Shown here in pieces: positions 1-7,513 of a DNA stretch of 36,497 bases. Numbering within the stretch: the stretch's first letter is position 1; each line of letters opens with the position of its first letter. The notes under the pieces were generated by a model. The model ran no database searches, was not told where the DNA came from, and saw only the letters and a list, made by a program, of their open reading frames with translations. The translations under genes and the position numbers were made by a program. Source of the stretch: Xanthobacteraceae bacterium (GTDB taxonomy: Bacteria; Pseudomonadota; Alphaproteobacteria; Rhizobiales; Xanthobacteraceae); the NCBI GenBank assembly GCA_019747015.1, contig JAIERI010000057.1, positions 1 through 36,497 on the forward strand, read 5' to 3'.

Positions 1-1
1 G

Positions 2-886
2 GAGCCGGACTGCGAAGTCGTCTCGGTGATGCGCGATGTGACCGAGCGCAAGGCGCAGGAGCATGCGCTCGAAACCGCGCGCCTGGAAGCGGAACGGGCC
101 GGCGCCTCGAAGGCGCAGTTCCTCGCCAATATGAGCCACGAACTGCGCACGCCGCTGAACGCCATCATCGGCTTTTCGGAAATGATCATGCGCGAGCAGG
201 AAATGATGCTCGACGCCGCGCGGCGCAAGGAATACGCGACGCTCATCAACGAATCAGGTCAGCATCTGTTGTCGGTCGTCAACGGCATTCTCGACATGTC
301 GAAGCTGGAAAGCGGCAGTTTCGAAATTGTGCCTGAACTGTTCGCGCCGCGCGACTCGATTCACAGCTGCTCGAATCTGATGGTCCTTAAATCGCGCGAG
401 CACGGCATTGACCTTGTGACGCGGGTACCCGCCGATCTGCCGCAGATGGTCGGCGATCCGCGCGCGTTCAAGCAAATCCTGCTCAATCTGCTGTCGAACG
501 CCATCAAGTTCACCGAACGCGGCGGATCGGTCACCGTGTCCGCGGCCATCGAGGGCGCGCGCCTCGTGGTGCGTGTCACCGACACCGGCGTCGGTATCGG
601 CGAGGACGATCTCAAGCGCATCGGCGATCCGTTCTTCCAGGCCGGCAAGACCTATCAGCGCCGCCATGAGGGCACGGGTCTGGGCCTGTCCATCGTCAAG
701 AGTCTCGTCGCGATGCATGGCGGCGAAATGGATGTACGCAGCAAGCTGGACGAGGGCACCATGGTGTCGGTCTCGCTGCCGTTGGTTTTCACGCCGGTGG
801 CAGGCAAGCCGCCGAGCAATATTGCAACACTCGCTCCCGCCTCGCGCGCGGACGCGAAAGACAGCCAGGTGAAGAAAATTGCCTAG
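2..886 (+). CDS. PAS-linked sensor histidine kinase, C-terminal part (5' cut by window)
   Basis: The visible 294 residues are the kinase core of a two-component sensor histidine kinase. It autophosphorylates on histidine with ATP and passes the phosphate to a response regulator. The frame is open to the window edge, and the first residues (CEVVSVMRDVTERK) are the typical end of a PAS/PAC domain, so the N-terminal sensor part lies outside. Seen: an H-box with NMSHELRTPLN (His about visible residue 46), an N-box (NLLSNAIKF, Asn about 166), a G1 box (DTGVGIG, about 194) and a G2 box (GTGLGLSIVKSL, about 224). A short Pro/Ala-rich tail follows the ATPase domain. No membrane segment or receiver domain is visible. 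The PleC/DivJ/PdhS group is possible, but the ligand and partner cannot be told. A peptidoglycan-binding protein gene follows 25 nt downstream, probably in the same operon. Confidence 0.93.
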   Translation, partial: EPDCEVVSVMRDVTERKAQEHALETARLEAERAGASKAQFLANMSHELRTPLNAIIGFSEMIMREQEMMLDAARRKEYATLINESGQHLLSVVNGILDMSKLESGSFEIVPELFAPRDSIHSCSNLMVLKSREHGIDLVTRVPADLPQMVGDPRAFKQILLNLLSNAIKFTERGGSVTVSAAIEGARLVVRVTDTGVGIGEDDLKRIGDPFFQAGKTYQRRHEGTGLGLSIVKSLVAMHGGEMDVRSKLDEGTMVSVSLPLVFTPVAGKPPSNIATLAPASRADAKDSQVKKIA

Positions 887-911
887 ACACCAGTCAATCA
901 GACATGAACCG

Positions 912-1562
912 ATGATGGACGACGAGACGCCGCGCCGTCCGCGCCGCGCCAAAGCCGCGAAAGCTGTGGCGATCGTGCCCGAGCCGAATTTTGTCGCGCG
1001 CGTGCTGCTGCACAGCCCGAAGGACACTCTGGCTGCCGCTGTCGCGGTGGCCGCGGCGTTGGCGATCATGATCAACGCGCTATTCCTGCAGGCCGGCCGT
1101 CATCCTTCGCCGATGTTCGGCGCGAGCGCCGACCAGGCCGCCGCCGTCGTTCCTGCTGCGCAGCCGATGCCGCGTGCGCGCCCGATTGAGCCGGATGTGA
1201 AACCGGCCGATATCAAGCCGGCCGAACTGAAGCCTCTTGACCAGAAGATTGCCGCGGCTCCGCCCGCAGCGGCCAAGGCCGCGCCAGCGACGCCATCGAA
1301 CGCCCCGCGTCCGCCGGCGGCGATTCCAACCCGCAACGATCCGATCGGCGATCTTGTGACGTCGTCGCGCCGCATCGCCTCGGTGCAGCGTGCGCTCACC
1401 GAATATGGCTATGGTCAGTTGAAGCCGACCGGCGTGGTCGGCCCCGACACCCAGGCCGCGATCAAGAAATTCGAGAACGATCGCAGAAAGCCGCAGACCG
1501 GCCAGATGTCGGACTGGCTGCAGCACGAGATCGTCAAGCTGACCGGACGGCCGCTCGACTAA
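912..1562 (+). CDS. Single-pass membrane protein with C-terminal peptidoglycan-binding-like domain
   Basis: This 216-aa protein has four parts in order: a short basic cytoplasmic head rich in Arg/Lys; one membrane segment (AAAVAVAAALAIMINALFLQ, about residues 35-55); a long Pro/Ala-rich linker with KPAD/KPAE-type repeats; and a C-terminal 60-residue domain. That domain (VQRALTEYGYGQLKPTGVVG...TQAAIKKFE) matches the three-helix PG_binding_1 pattern. The topology suggests an inner-membrane anchor with the domain in the periplasm touching peptidoglycan. I chose ATG 912, with 915 equally possible; a TTG at 879 would overlap the kinase. Tandem placement after the kinase suggests co-transcription. 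The function is not known beyond wall binding. Confidence 0.85.
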   Translation: MMDDETPRRPRRAKAAKAVAIVPEPNFVARVLLHSPKDTLAAAVAVAAALAIMINALFLQAGRHPSPMFGASADQAAAVVPAAQPMPRARPIEPDVKPADIKPAELKPLDQKIAAAPPAAAKAAPATPSNAPRPPAAIPTRNDPIGDLVTSSRRIASVQRALTEYGYGQLKPTGVVGPDTQAAIKKFENDRRKPQTGQMSDWLQHEIVKLTGRPLD

Positions 1563-1590
1563 AATTGTTCAGTGGCCTAACGTCCAATTC

Positions 1591-1935
1591 ATGCGATTGA
1601 AATCCAGCATCTGGGTGGCAGGCTATCTGCGCCGCTGCCAGGGCGAAGGCGTGTTCGGCGCGGTGCGCCGGCGCGGCGCGGAAGAGGCCGGCGCGGTCTA
1701 TATCAAGCTCGCGCTGCTCGACGGCAATGCGATGCTGTTCGCGCCGGCGCCGCAAACCTCCTACGACGGGACGAGGCCGGTGGAGCGCGCGTTCGTGGCC
1801 TCGCCGCCGCAGCCCGTGCCCGAACAGAAAATCGAGGAGCGGCTGGCGAAGGAAATCAATTTCGATCCCGATATCTGGATCGTCGAGATCGAGGACAAGG
1901 CCGGGAGGCATTTTCTCGATCTGGCGAAAACTTGA
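1591..1935 (+). CDS. DUF1491 family protein
   Basis: This 114-aa soluble protein matches the alphaproteobacterial DUF1491 family in length and pattern. It has an N-terminal RLKSSIWVAGYLRR, a central GAVYIKLALLDGNAMLFAP, and the C-terminal motif FDPDIWIVEIEDKAGRHFL. No signal peptide, membrane segment or catalytic motif is visible. It lies 28 nt after the peptidoglycan-binding gene on the same strand, so it is probably the last gene of the kinase operon. The family has no assigned function that I can name. The ribosome site before ATG 1591 is weak, but homology-like sequence starts right at this Met. Confidence 0.85.
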   Translation: MRLKSSIWVAGYLRRCQGEGVFGAVRRRGAEEAGAVYIKLALLDGNAMLFAPAPQTSYDGTRPVERAFVASPPQPVPEQKIEERLAKEINFDPDIWIVEIEDKAGRHFLDLAKT

Positions 1936-2041
1936 TGCTGATAGGAACGTGTCCTGCCGACAATTTGTGCGAATGAGGCGGCACTATCCGTTCGACGTTC
2001 ACCGCCGGTCTGCATAATCTGGATCAAACTGGAGCATCGAT

Positions 2042-2527
2042 ATGCGTGCCGTTCTGGACTATTGCGCCGAGGGCCTTCCCCGCAGCATCGCTGCAACCGC
2101 TATACTTATCCGCGAAGGCGAGACCACCGGACATTTGTTCGTTCTGGCTGAAGGCAAGCTTGAAGTGGTCAAGGGCGACACCGTCGTTGCGACGATCTGC
2201 GAGCCCGGCGCCATTGTCGGCGAAATGTCGGCGCTGCTCGACCAGCCCTATTCGGCAACGGTCCGGGCCGTGACCAACGCCAAGGTCTATGAGTTCGCCG
2301 ATCCCAACGCGTTCTTCCGCTCGCAGCCCGAGGTTGCGCTGCTGGTGGCGCAGATGCTGGCGCAGCGGCTCAATGTCGCCACCACTTATCTCGCCGATAT
2401 CAAGCGGCAATATGCCGGGCACGGCAACCATCTTGCGATGGTCGGCGACGTGCTCGAGAGCATGATCAATTCACCGGCGTCGAAGGCAACACCGGGATCG
2501 GACCGGTTGCCCGACCCGAGGATGTAA
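2042..2527 (+). CDS. Stand-alone cyclic-nucleotide-binding (Crp-type) domain protein
   Basis: This 161-aa protein consists almost entirely of one cNMP-binding beta-barrel. Seen: ILIREGETTGHLFVLAEGKLEVVKGD, the phosphate-binding-cassette region (GAIVGEMSALLDQPYSATVRA) and a following C-helix (FFRSQPEVALLVAQMLAQRL). The cassette keeps the GE pair, then Ala-Thr-Val-Arg, so cAMP or cGMP binding is plausible. After the C-helix there are only about 45 residues and no helix-turn-helix, channel, kinase or cyclase domain, so it may work by protein-protein contact. GGAG stands 7 nt before ATG. Its 3' end overlaps the convergent metallophosphoesterase gene by 62 nt. A link to cyclic-nucleotide turnover by that neighbour is only a guess. 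Confidence 0.9.
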   Translation: MRAVLDYCAEGLPRSIAATAILIREGETTGHLFVLAEGKLEVVKGDTVVATICEPGAIVGEMSALLDQPYSATVRAVTNAKVYEFADPNAFFRSQPEVALLVAQMLAQRLNVATTYLADIKRQYAGHGNHLAMVGDVLESMINSPASKATPGSDRLPDPRM

Positions 2528-3317
2528 CCAGGGATGTGAGCCAGTCCGGCACGTCCGCGATGGGTGAGGCGGGTCGCTGCAGCGGCGCCTTGAGATCGAT
2601 GACTTCCTCGCCGGCGGCCGACAGCCAGAATGCCATGGTGCTGTCACCGGTGTTGTCGATATCCAGAACGATATGGGTGGGCGGGCGGCCATACTGATGG
2701 CCGGCGTTGAACACCCACGTGGTGCCGAGCCGGTCGAACCACGATCCGTTCGTGACGAATGGCGACTGATGCACATGGCCGGATATGACCGTGTACGGTT
2801 GATAGGTCTCGATCCACTGCCTGAGTTCGACATCGCCGAAGGAGCGCTTGCCGCCCCAGCTCGTCGGTGAATTCACGGGCGGGGCGTGATGCACCCAGAT
2901 CCAGCGGCTGAGACGCCTTGCTGCAGCGGCGCGGAGCTGATCGTCGATCTTCTGTTTCACCAGCGGCCCGTCCCACCACGGGCAGACCGTGAACAGCGTA
3001 TCTGCGACGATCAGGCTGTCGCCGTCGCAGGCGATGCCGTATTCGCGCGCCTCGTCGATCCATCGCGAGATTTTCTCACCTTCGGCATTTCGCTCGTCGA
3101 GGTCGTGATTGCCCGAGCACAGCATGACCTTGGTCACGCGGGACAGTAAAGACAGATATTTACGCACCACCATGATCTGGGCGCGGAAGTCCACCGGCGA
3201 GCCGATGTCGAGCGCATCGCCGGCAAAAATCACGGCATCGAATTGCGGCGCGGCGTTGAGCAGCCAATCGAACTGCGGCAGTGAATAATGCAGATCCGCG
3301 ACGACAAGGCAGCGCAT
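2466..3317 (-). CDS. Calcineurin-like metallophosphoesterase
   Basis: This 283-aa protein carries the complete metallophosphoesterase metal-site set: D-x-H at residues 8-10 (VADLHYS), GD at 33-34 (FAGDALDIGS), GNHD at 69-72, HH at 143-144 (WVHHAPP) and GHVH at 180-183. These ligate two metal ions and support hydrolysis of a phosphomonoester or phosphodiester. The layout resembles class III phosphodiesterase-like or Icc-type proteins, but the substrate cannot be read from sequence. There is no signal peptide, so it is probably cytosolic. The last 62 nt overlap the 3' end of the convergent cNMP-binding gene, so the two transcripts are antisense over that stretch. The start ATG fits the domain, which begins at residue 2. 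Confidence 0.92.
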   Translation of the reverse strand: MRCLVVADLHYSLPQFDWLLNAAPQFDAVIFAGDALDIGSPVDFRAQIMVVRKYLSLLSRVTKVMLCSGNHDLDERNAEGEKISRWIDEAREYGIACDGDSLIVADTLFTVCPWWDGPLVKQKIDDQLRAAAARRLSRWIWVHHAPPVNSPTSWGGKRSFGDVELRQWIETYQPYTVISGHVHQSPFVTNGSWFDRLGTTWVFNAGHQYGRPPTHIVLDIDNTGDSTMAFWLSAAGEEVIDLKAPLQRPASPIADVPDWLTSLVTSSGRATGPIPVLPSTPVN

Positions 3318-3474
3318 GAATCAAATCCAGAATAAAAAGGAAAATATTTCGAAGCCGTCATTATCTTTCGAACTCATAATACGTTGAGCGCGCGCAGCGC
3401 AAGCATGCACGACAGGCAGTATGTGCTGTTATAATGAGCGTGCTTTTGGCGGCAAAATCCACGCGTGAACGGCG

Positions 3475-3717
3475 TCAGCGCTCGATCTTCCAGGGATTGT
3501 ATTTCTCTTTCGAGTCCGGAATTTTGTCCATCGCGGCCTTGGCGGCTTTTGCCTCCTCGGCGCGCTGTTTTTGCTGCATGACTTCTTCCGGTGTAGGCCC
3601 GGTTGCCCCGCCTCCGCCTTTACGGCCTTGCGCGAAGACCGGCGGCGACAGCGCGGCGAGGGCCATCGTGAAAATCATCGCGGCAACAATTCTGGCCGTT
3701 TTTCCGGCGGCGTTCAT
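3475..3717 (-). CDS. Small exported hypothetical protein
   Basis: This 80-aa protein has a clear Sec signal peptide (AARIVAAM-type core, ending SPPVFAQG), so the mature part of about 50 residues is likely periplasmic. The mature region is Gly-rich at first (GRKGGGGATGPTPEE), then highly charged and helical (QQKQRAEEAKAAKAAMDKIPDS), ending YNPWKIER. I chose ATG 3717 because the signal peptide begins there and a strong GGGGAG lies just upstream; the frame runs 40 codons further 5' without a signal-like start. Small proteins of this plan are common in Bradyrhizobium; their role is unknown to me. Confidence 0.75.
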   Translation of the reverse strand: MNAAGKTARIVAAMIFTMALAALSPPVFAQGRKGGGGATGPTPEEVMQQKQRAEEAKAAKAAMDKIPDSKEKYNPWKIER

Positions 3718-3836
3718 GGCGCTTTCTCCCCCTGAGACAATCAGTCGCGCGCACTGTATCGAAATCCGGTGCGGCGTAAATGTCGTGCGTATATTAAATT
3801 TCGCAGAATGATGCGGGCTGGCTTGGGCGCCGCGCA

Positions 3837-4874
3837 TCAGCCCTGTCGGCCGGACGAGCCGCGCAGCGGCACGCGCGGGGTGCCGTGTTGGGTGCTGCCA
3901 GGTTGCGAGGCTGGCCGTATTTGTGCAGGCGCAACACGGGCGCGGTGACGTTCGTCGTCATACAGCGCGGGGCGATATTTCGCGCGTGCATGGGCGATCG
4001 AGGAGCCGCGCCATGCTGCCAGCATGATGAGAGCCGATCGCTCGCTCAAATTGTCGTACATCCGCGCCAGTCGATAGACGTCCATCACCGACGAGCCGAT
4101 CGACGGATTGAGAAACAGCAGCACGCGCTGGAAGATTTCGCCGGGCATGCCGAGCGCCCTGGCGGCGCAGGCAAGCGGCTCGCCCTGCGGATCGCTCACG
4201 ATCTGCGCGGCGGTGGACGCGGGCAGGATCAGAGCGTCGCCCAGTTCGGATGTGAAAGCAGGAATGTCCGCCACCATCGCCGCCTGTTCGAGATTGACGA
4301 GCGCGCGTGCGGCGCGCCGGGGATCCACCCGCACGGATGGCGTCAGCGGTGCATCGTTCAGATTGTCGAGGATTTCGGCGCGGCCCTTCGGCCCCGCCGC
4401 GAGAAACATGTCGTTCAGCGAGGACGCGTCGGCGGGCTGCATCGACAACGTCGGCAGCGGACGCGGGGCGGGCGCGGCTTGAGGTATGACCGGCGGCGCA
4501 TCGACGATCTCGATATCGTCGCTCTCGTCGGCGAATGTCACTTCGTCATCGAGGTGCGGCTGCAACGGCGGCGCCGCCTGCGCACGGCGCGGAAATGGCG
4601 GCGGCGCGATGCCGAGTTTGCGGCGGATTTCGCGCGGCGTGTTCGGATAGGTGGCCAGACGCGCGCGAACCGCGGCACGCGTGGCGTCGTCGACGTCATC
4701 GATCAGCCGCGAGGTCAGTTCGACGAACTGCCGTTCCTCGTCGAGGTTATGTGTGCTGGTTTGCACATAAAGATCTGTGAGCACGCGCAGCAAAGTCGGG
4801 CGGATGTCGACGCCCTCGCGCCGGGACAGATTCATCAGGCCGTCGAAGCCGTGGAACATCGGAGCTGCGGTCAT
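3837..4874 (-). CDS. DUF2336 domain-containing protein
   Basis: This 345-aa soluble protein matches the alphaproteobacterial DUF2336 family. Its N-terminal part (LLRVLTDLYVQT, then ERQFVELTSRLIDDVDDATRA and ARLATYPNTPREIRRKLG) is the helical repeat-like start of that family. The middle is an acidic, Pro-rich stretch (EVTFADESDDIEIVDAPP). The C-terminal helical part (LNLEQAA...LARMYDNLSERSALIMLAAWRG) is followed by a basic low-complexity tail. Some family members act as adaptor-like partners in signalling, but the role here is not known. It is monocistronic. Upstream lie two short inverted repeats at 4984-5002 and 5044-5057. Confidence 0.85.
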   Translation of the reverse strand: MTAAPMFHGFDGLMNLSRREGVDIRPTLLRVLTDLYVQTSTHNLDEERQFVELTSRLIDDVDDATRAAVRARLATYPNTPREIRRKLGIAPPPFPRRAQAAPPLQPHLDDEVTFADESDDIEIVDAPPVIPQAAPAPRPLPTLSMQPADASSLNDMFLAAGPKGRAEILDNLNDAPLTPSVRVDPRRAARALVNLEQAAMVADIPAFTSELGDALILPASTAAQIVSDPQGEPLACAARALGMPGEIFQRVLLFLNPSIGSSVMDVYRLARMYDNLSERSALIMLAAWRGSSIAHARAKYRPALYDDERHRARVAPAQIRPASQPGSTQHGTPRVPLRGSSGRQG

Positions 4875-5119
4875 GGGTGCGCGACGGGGTTAAAGCGTGC
4901 CTTGAAAATAGCGAATGCCCTTTAACAAGCCGTTAAGGAAAAGACTTTGTTAACGCTGGCCTCAGCCGTTCAGCCCCGGCAGTCCGGGATGATTTGTCCC
5001 GGCCGCAGACAACAATCCGCTCCATAATTTTGTGACCTGTTTCGTCGGCTAACCGACAGACGCCGCCTCGGCGTGCGCAGATAATCGCCGGGCAATTCAG
5101 CGTTGCGGGAGTATAAAAA

Positions 5120-5368
5120 ATGAAAGGCGCTGCATTTAATCCTGAAGAAATCACTCTTTTGAAAAGCGTTCTCGACGATGCCGTGGCGCGCCTGGCGCCG
5201 GCCGAGCGCACGTCGGCGGCACAGGCGCTGCTGGCACACAAGATCCTGACGCAAGCAGCCAAAGGTGAACGCGATCCGATCCGGTTGCGAACCTCGGCCT
5301 TGCTAAAATGCCGGGATGGAGGGCTTCCCTCGCCACACGAGTGTGTGGATGGAGGTCTGCTCAAGTGA
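5120..5368 (+). CDS. Small hypothetical protein
   Basis: This 82-aa protein starts at ATG 5120 behind a good GGGAG at 8 nt. The first 60 residues are helical (FNPEEITLLKSVLDDAVARL, then RTSAAQALLAHKILTQAAKGERDPIRLRTSAL), a pattern I associate with small conserved Bradyrhizobiaceae proteins. The last 20 residues (KCRDGGLPSPHECVDGGLLK) look less like protein sequence and could reflect a shifted C-terminus. There is no signal or membrane segment and no known function. Confidence 0.65.
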   Translation: MKGAAFNPEEITLLKSVLDDAVARLAPAERTSAAQALLAHKILTQAAKGERDPIRLRTSALLKCRDGGLPSPHECVDGGLLK

Positions 5369-5503
5369 CGACAATCGCAAGCAGGCTTGAAACAATTCGA
5401 CCACGAAGTCGTTAACGATGGAGTGGCGTGGCGTGTGCTCTGGTTCAGGGCGATCGCCGTGCGAATTGTGAAAAATGATGAGATTTGAAGCCGGGATTTG
5501 AAC

Positions 5504-5734
5504 ATGCCAAGAAACAGCAACCATCAGTGGACCGCCGAACAGGAGGCGCAGCTTCGCGAATGGGCTGAAGCAGGTATCTCAGCGACATTGGCGGCTGCGC
5601 GGTCGAAGCGCTCACGCTCGGCTGTCATTTCCAAGGCCCAGCGGCTGGGTCTCAGATTTCAGCCTCCCCAGCGGCTGGCCGGAGGTAACAAAGTGACGCG
5701 GCCGGCCGCGCCGTCATTCAATCGAGTGGTTTAA
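5504..5734 (+). CDS. Small GcrA-like / SANT-type DNA-binding protein
   Basis: This 76-aa protein has an N-terminal tri-helical domain. WTAEQEAQLREWAEAGIS is helix 1, and RSRSAVISKAQRLGLRF is a recognition helix resembling the N-terminal DNA-binding part of GcrA, the alphaproteobacterial cell-cycle regulator that contacts sigma70 at methylated promoters. The C-terminal sigma-interaction region of full-length GcrA is absent, so this is a mini-paralog. ATG 5504 is preferred over a TTG two codons upstream. Its end overlaps the convergent zinc-ribbon gene by 17 nt. The regulatory target is unknown. Confidence 0.7.
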   Translation: MPRNSNHQWTAEQEAQLREWAEAGISATLAAARSKRSRSAVISKAQRLGLRFQPPQRLAGGNKVTRPAAPSFNRVV

Positions 5735-5939
5735 GCGAACGCAGCAGCCGATGACCCGCCTCGGATTGGAGCGGATCGGTTGCAGTCCTGATTTCGGAAC
5801 GGCTGCATCTCTCGCATTCAAATTCGCGACGTTCGGCGGATTTTTCTGCGATGCGTTTGACAAGCCTTATTTGCCTCGAACATTGCGGACACCGAGGCGA
5901 TTCGATCGGACTGACCGGGATTTTCCTGAACGAGGCCAT
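5718..5939 (-). CDS. Small zinc-ribbon protein
   Basis: This 73-aa protein has two Cys pairs, CPQC and CERC, separated by about 24 residues with basic and aromatic residues between (RQIRLVKRIAEKSAERREFE). This is the classic four-Cys zinc ribbon of small rhizobial proteins. The C-terminal tail (EIRTATDPLQSEAGHRLLRSL) is unfamiliar. I chose ATG 5939; a GTG at 5948 is possible. It lies convergent to the GcrA-like gene. The function is unknown, but nucleic-acid or protein binding is usual for such ribbons. Confidence 0.6.
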   Translation of the reverse strand: MASFRKIPVSPIESPRCPQCSRQIRLVKRIAEKSAERREFECERCSRSEIRTATDPLQSEAGHRLLRSLKPLD

Positions 5940-6073
5940 CACTCTCACGCAAACGCGTCAGGCGAGGGCGGACTTCTCAATCGCCGGTAAAGGCCCGGAT
6001 TTTGACGGCGATATCAAATTTTAATCGCAAAAATTCCCCAATGTCTGTTCAGTTTCAGACATTCGCTCGCGAC

Positions 6074-6796
6074 TCACTGCGCCGGTTTACTCGGCCAGAC
6101 CACGGCGGTCTTGTGCCGGATATTGTCCAGGCAATCGCACGCGGCGTCTTCCAGACCCCGATGGTTCAGGATCGTGATCAGTCCCCGCACATAACTGATG
6201 TAACCCAGCCGCTGCATCTTCGTCGCGACCTGTGACACCGAGCTGCGCTGGACGCCCAGCATCTGTGCCATGAACTCCTGCGTCAGCGGCACGGCACCGT
6301 CATTCGTCTCGTTCCGCGACTGCAACAGCCACCGGCAAAAACGCTGCTCGATCGTATGCAGCGCGTTACAGGCTACCGTTACGCGGGCCTGAATCAGTTG
6401 CACCTCGTTGTAACGGACACACAGACCGCGAATGTCCTCGCTCTTCGCAGCGGCGGTTCTGAATCGTGCCGCAGGAATTTCCGCGAAGGTGCCGGGAATC
6501 TGGACGATGGCCTTGATCGGCGAGATGTGAATCCCAAGGCCTGCCATGCCGCCGGCAACGCCGTCGACGCCAACTATACCGGCCTCGATCGTATCGCCAT
6601 CGCTTGTGTTGACCAGCAGCGAAATCATTCCGTGCAACGGGAAGTAGACCGAAGAGACTTCGTCGCCTTCCTCGAACAACGTGACATTGCGCTCAAGTGT
6701 GACGTTCTTCAGGTAGGGTTCGAGCAATGCAAAGTCGTGACGCTGTAACAGTGCCAAAAACTGGTTGTTAGAATGATTGGGAATCGGCTTGTCCAT
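6074..6796 (-). CDS. Crp/Fnr-family transcriptional regulator
   Basis: This 240-aa regulator has an N-terminal cNMP-type beta-barrel (VTLFEEGDEVSSVYFPLHGMISLLVNTSDGD), a dimerisation helix, and a C-terminal winged helix with LTQEFMAQMLGVQRSSVSQVATKMQRLGYI as helix-turn-helix. It lacks the N-terminal Cys cluster of Fnr/FixK oxygen sensors. The phosphate-binding cassette is not conserved (GIVGVDGVAGGMAGL), so cAMP binding is doubtful. Proteins of this type are numerous in Bradyrhizobiaceae and often serve stress or photosynthesis control. ATG 6796 has a GAGG at 7 nt; a TTG one codon upstream is less likely. It is transcribed away from the 448-nt gap to its right. Confidence 0.93.
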   Translation of the reverse strand: MDKPIPNHSNNQFLALLQRHDFALLEPYLKNVTLERNVTLFEEGDEVSSVYFPLHGMISLLVNTSDGDTIEAGIVGVDGVAGGMAGLGIHISPIKAIVQIPGTFAEIPAARFRTAAAKSEDIRGLCVRYNEVQLIQARVTVACNALHTIEQRFCRWLLQSRNETNDGAVPLTQEFMAQMLGVQRSSVSQVATKMQRLGYISYVRGLITILNHRGLEDAACDCLDNIRHKTAVVWPSKPAQ

Positions 6797-7244
6797 CAAT
6801 GACCTCGCCCGTAGTCGGGCCCGGTCACCGAGGAAATTGGAGTACGTGTTGAACGTTCTCCGGGAGACCTCGGATATATAGTGACGGTTGTTCCGTACCG
6901 TCTGTCGGGTTTCGACGCTGGCTCGTTCGCAGCTCCGAGAGTGTCTTAGAATTCCTTTTCATTTCAATGGCTTACAATTTCGGCAAGTGCGCTACCAAAA
7001 TAGATATGTGAATTTCCTCCAAATACTTCCGGTGACTTTTCGTGAATGAAATCAAAGTGCCGGTACTGGCCTTTGCGGGACACACCTGTCGGGCGCAATG
7101 GTCCTTTCGCCTCCGACGCGCGCTCAGGCGCAACCACGGGTACCCAAGCGGCACGTTTTTAAGACCCCATTAACCATGCGCTGGTCTTAATGATTCCGCG
7201 CCGCAAGCGTGATCGCTGGTTGGGGCGGCGGGGAGAGAGTGGAG
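6797..7244. other. 448-nt intergenic region between divergent genes
   Basis: This region separates the Crp/Fnr gene (minus) from the small gene at 7245 (plus) and should hold both promoters. I see no convincing -35/-10 pair. It contains a perfect inverted repeat near its right end (annotated separately), a short ACGGT/ACCGT repeat at 6884-6901, and an AT-richer patch around 6950-7060. A 60-codon minus-strand frame at 6972-7154 has no coding character. No tRNA or other RNA fold was recognised. Confidence 0.5.
7159..7190. promoter_or_regulatory. Perfect 8-bp inverted repeat, possible operator
   Basis: TTAAGACC (7159-7166) and GGTCTTAA (7183-7190) are perfect complements separated by 16 nt, ending 54 nt before the ATG at 7245. 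The spacing would suit a dimeric regulator or the 5' region of a transcript. No known operator consensus is matched. Confidence 0.35.
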
Positions 7245-7448
7245 ATGGGGACCATCATTGAATTTCCGGCTGGCGCGGCAACGCGGCGTCCGGGCTCAAG
7301 CATGGACAGAGCCCCGCGTGTGAGCGCGACTGTGCTGATCCTTCCTGCGATCCGGATCGAGCGTTATGCCGAGGAACCAACCGGCGAACGCGGACCGGAA
7401 AAGGGAACGGCGCCCGGCCGCCGCCGCAAGCGCAGGGCACGGTCCTGA
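7245..7448 (+). CDS. Small hypothetical protein (MGTIIEFP-type)
   Basis: This 67-aa protein begins MGTIIEFPAGAATRRPGSS, has a hydrophobic strand-like middle (SATVLILPAIRIERYAEE) and ends in a very basic tail (GRRRKRRARS). The N-terminal MGTIIEFPA signature is one I associate with short conserved Bradyrhizobiaceae proteins. I chose ATG 7245 because a purine-rich GGAGAGAG site lies just upstream; a GTG at 7209 would add 12 residues. It is probably cytosolic and possibly nucleic-acid binding through the basic tail. The function is unknown. Confidence 0.6.
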   Translation: MGTIIEFPAGAATRRPGSSMDRAPRVSATVLILPAIRIERYAEEPTGERGPEKGTAPGRRRKRRARS

Positions 7449-7513
7449 ATTATGTGCGCGCCGCCGATGCGGCGCGATGTGTGACTTAAATTCTTGCGCG
7501 CAGCGGGACGTCG

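Noticed and set aside
3885-4925. 346-codon plus-strand open frame
   Set aside because: It is antisense to the DUF2336 gene, which has family similarity and a sensible start; this frame has none.
5751-5990. 79-codon plus-strand frame opposite the zinc-ribbon gene
   Set aside because: The minus-strand frame has the paired CxxC motifs; this one only mirrors it.
6972-7154. 60-codon minus-strand frame in the long gap
   Set aside because: No good ribosome site, no recognisable pattern, and composition like non-coding DNA.
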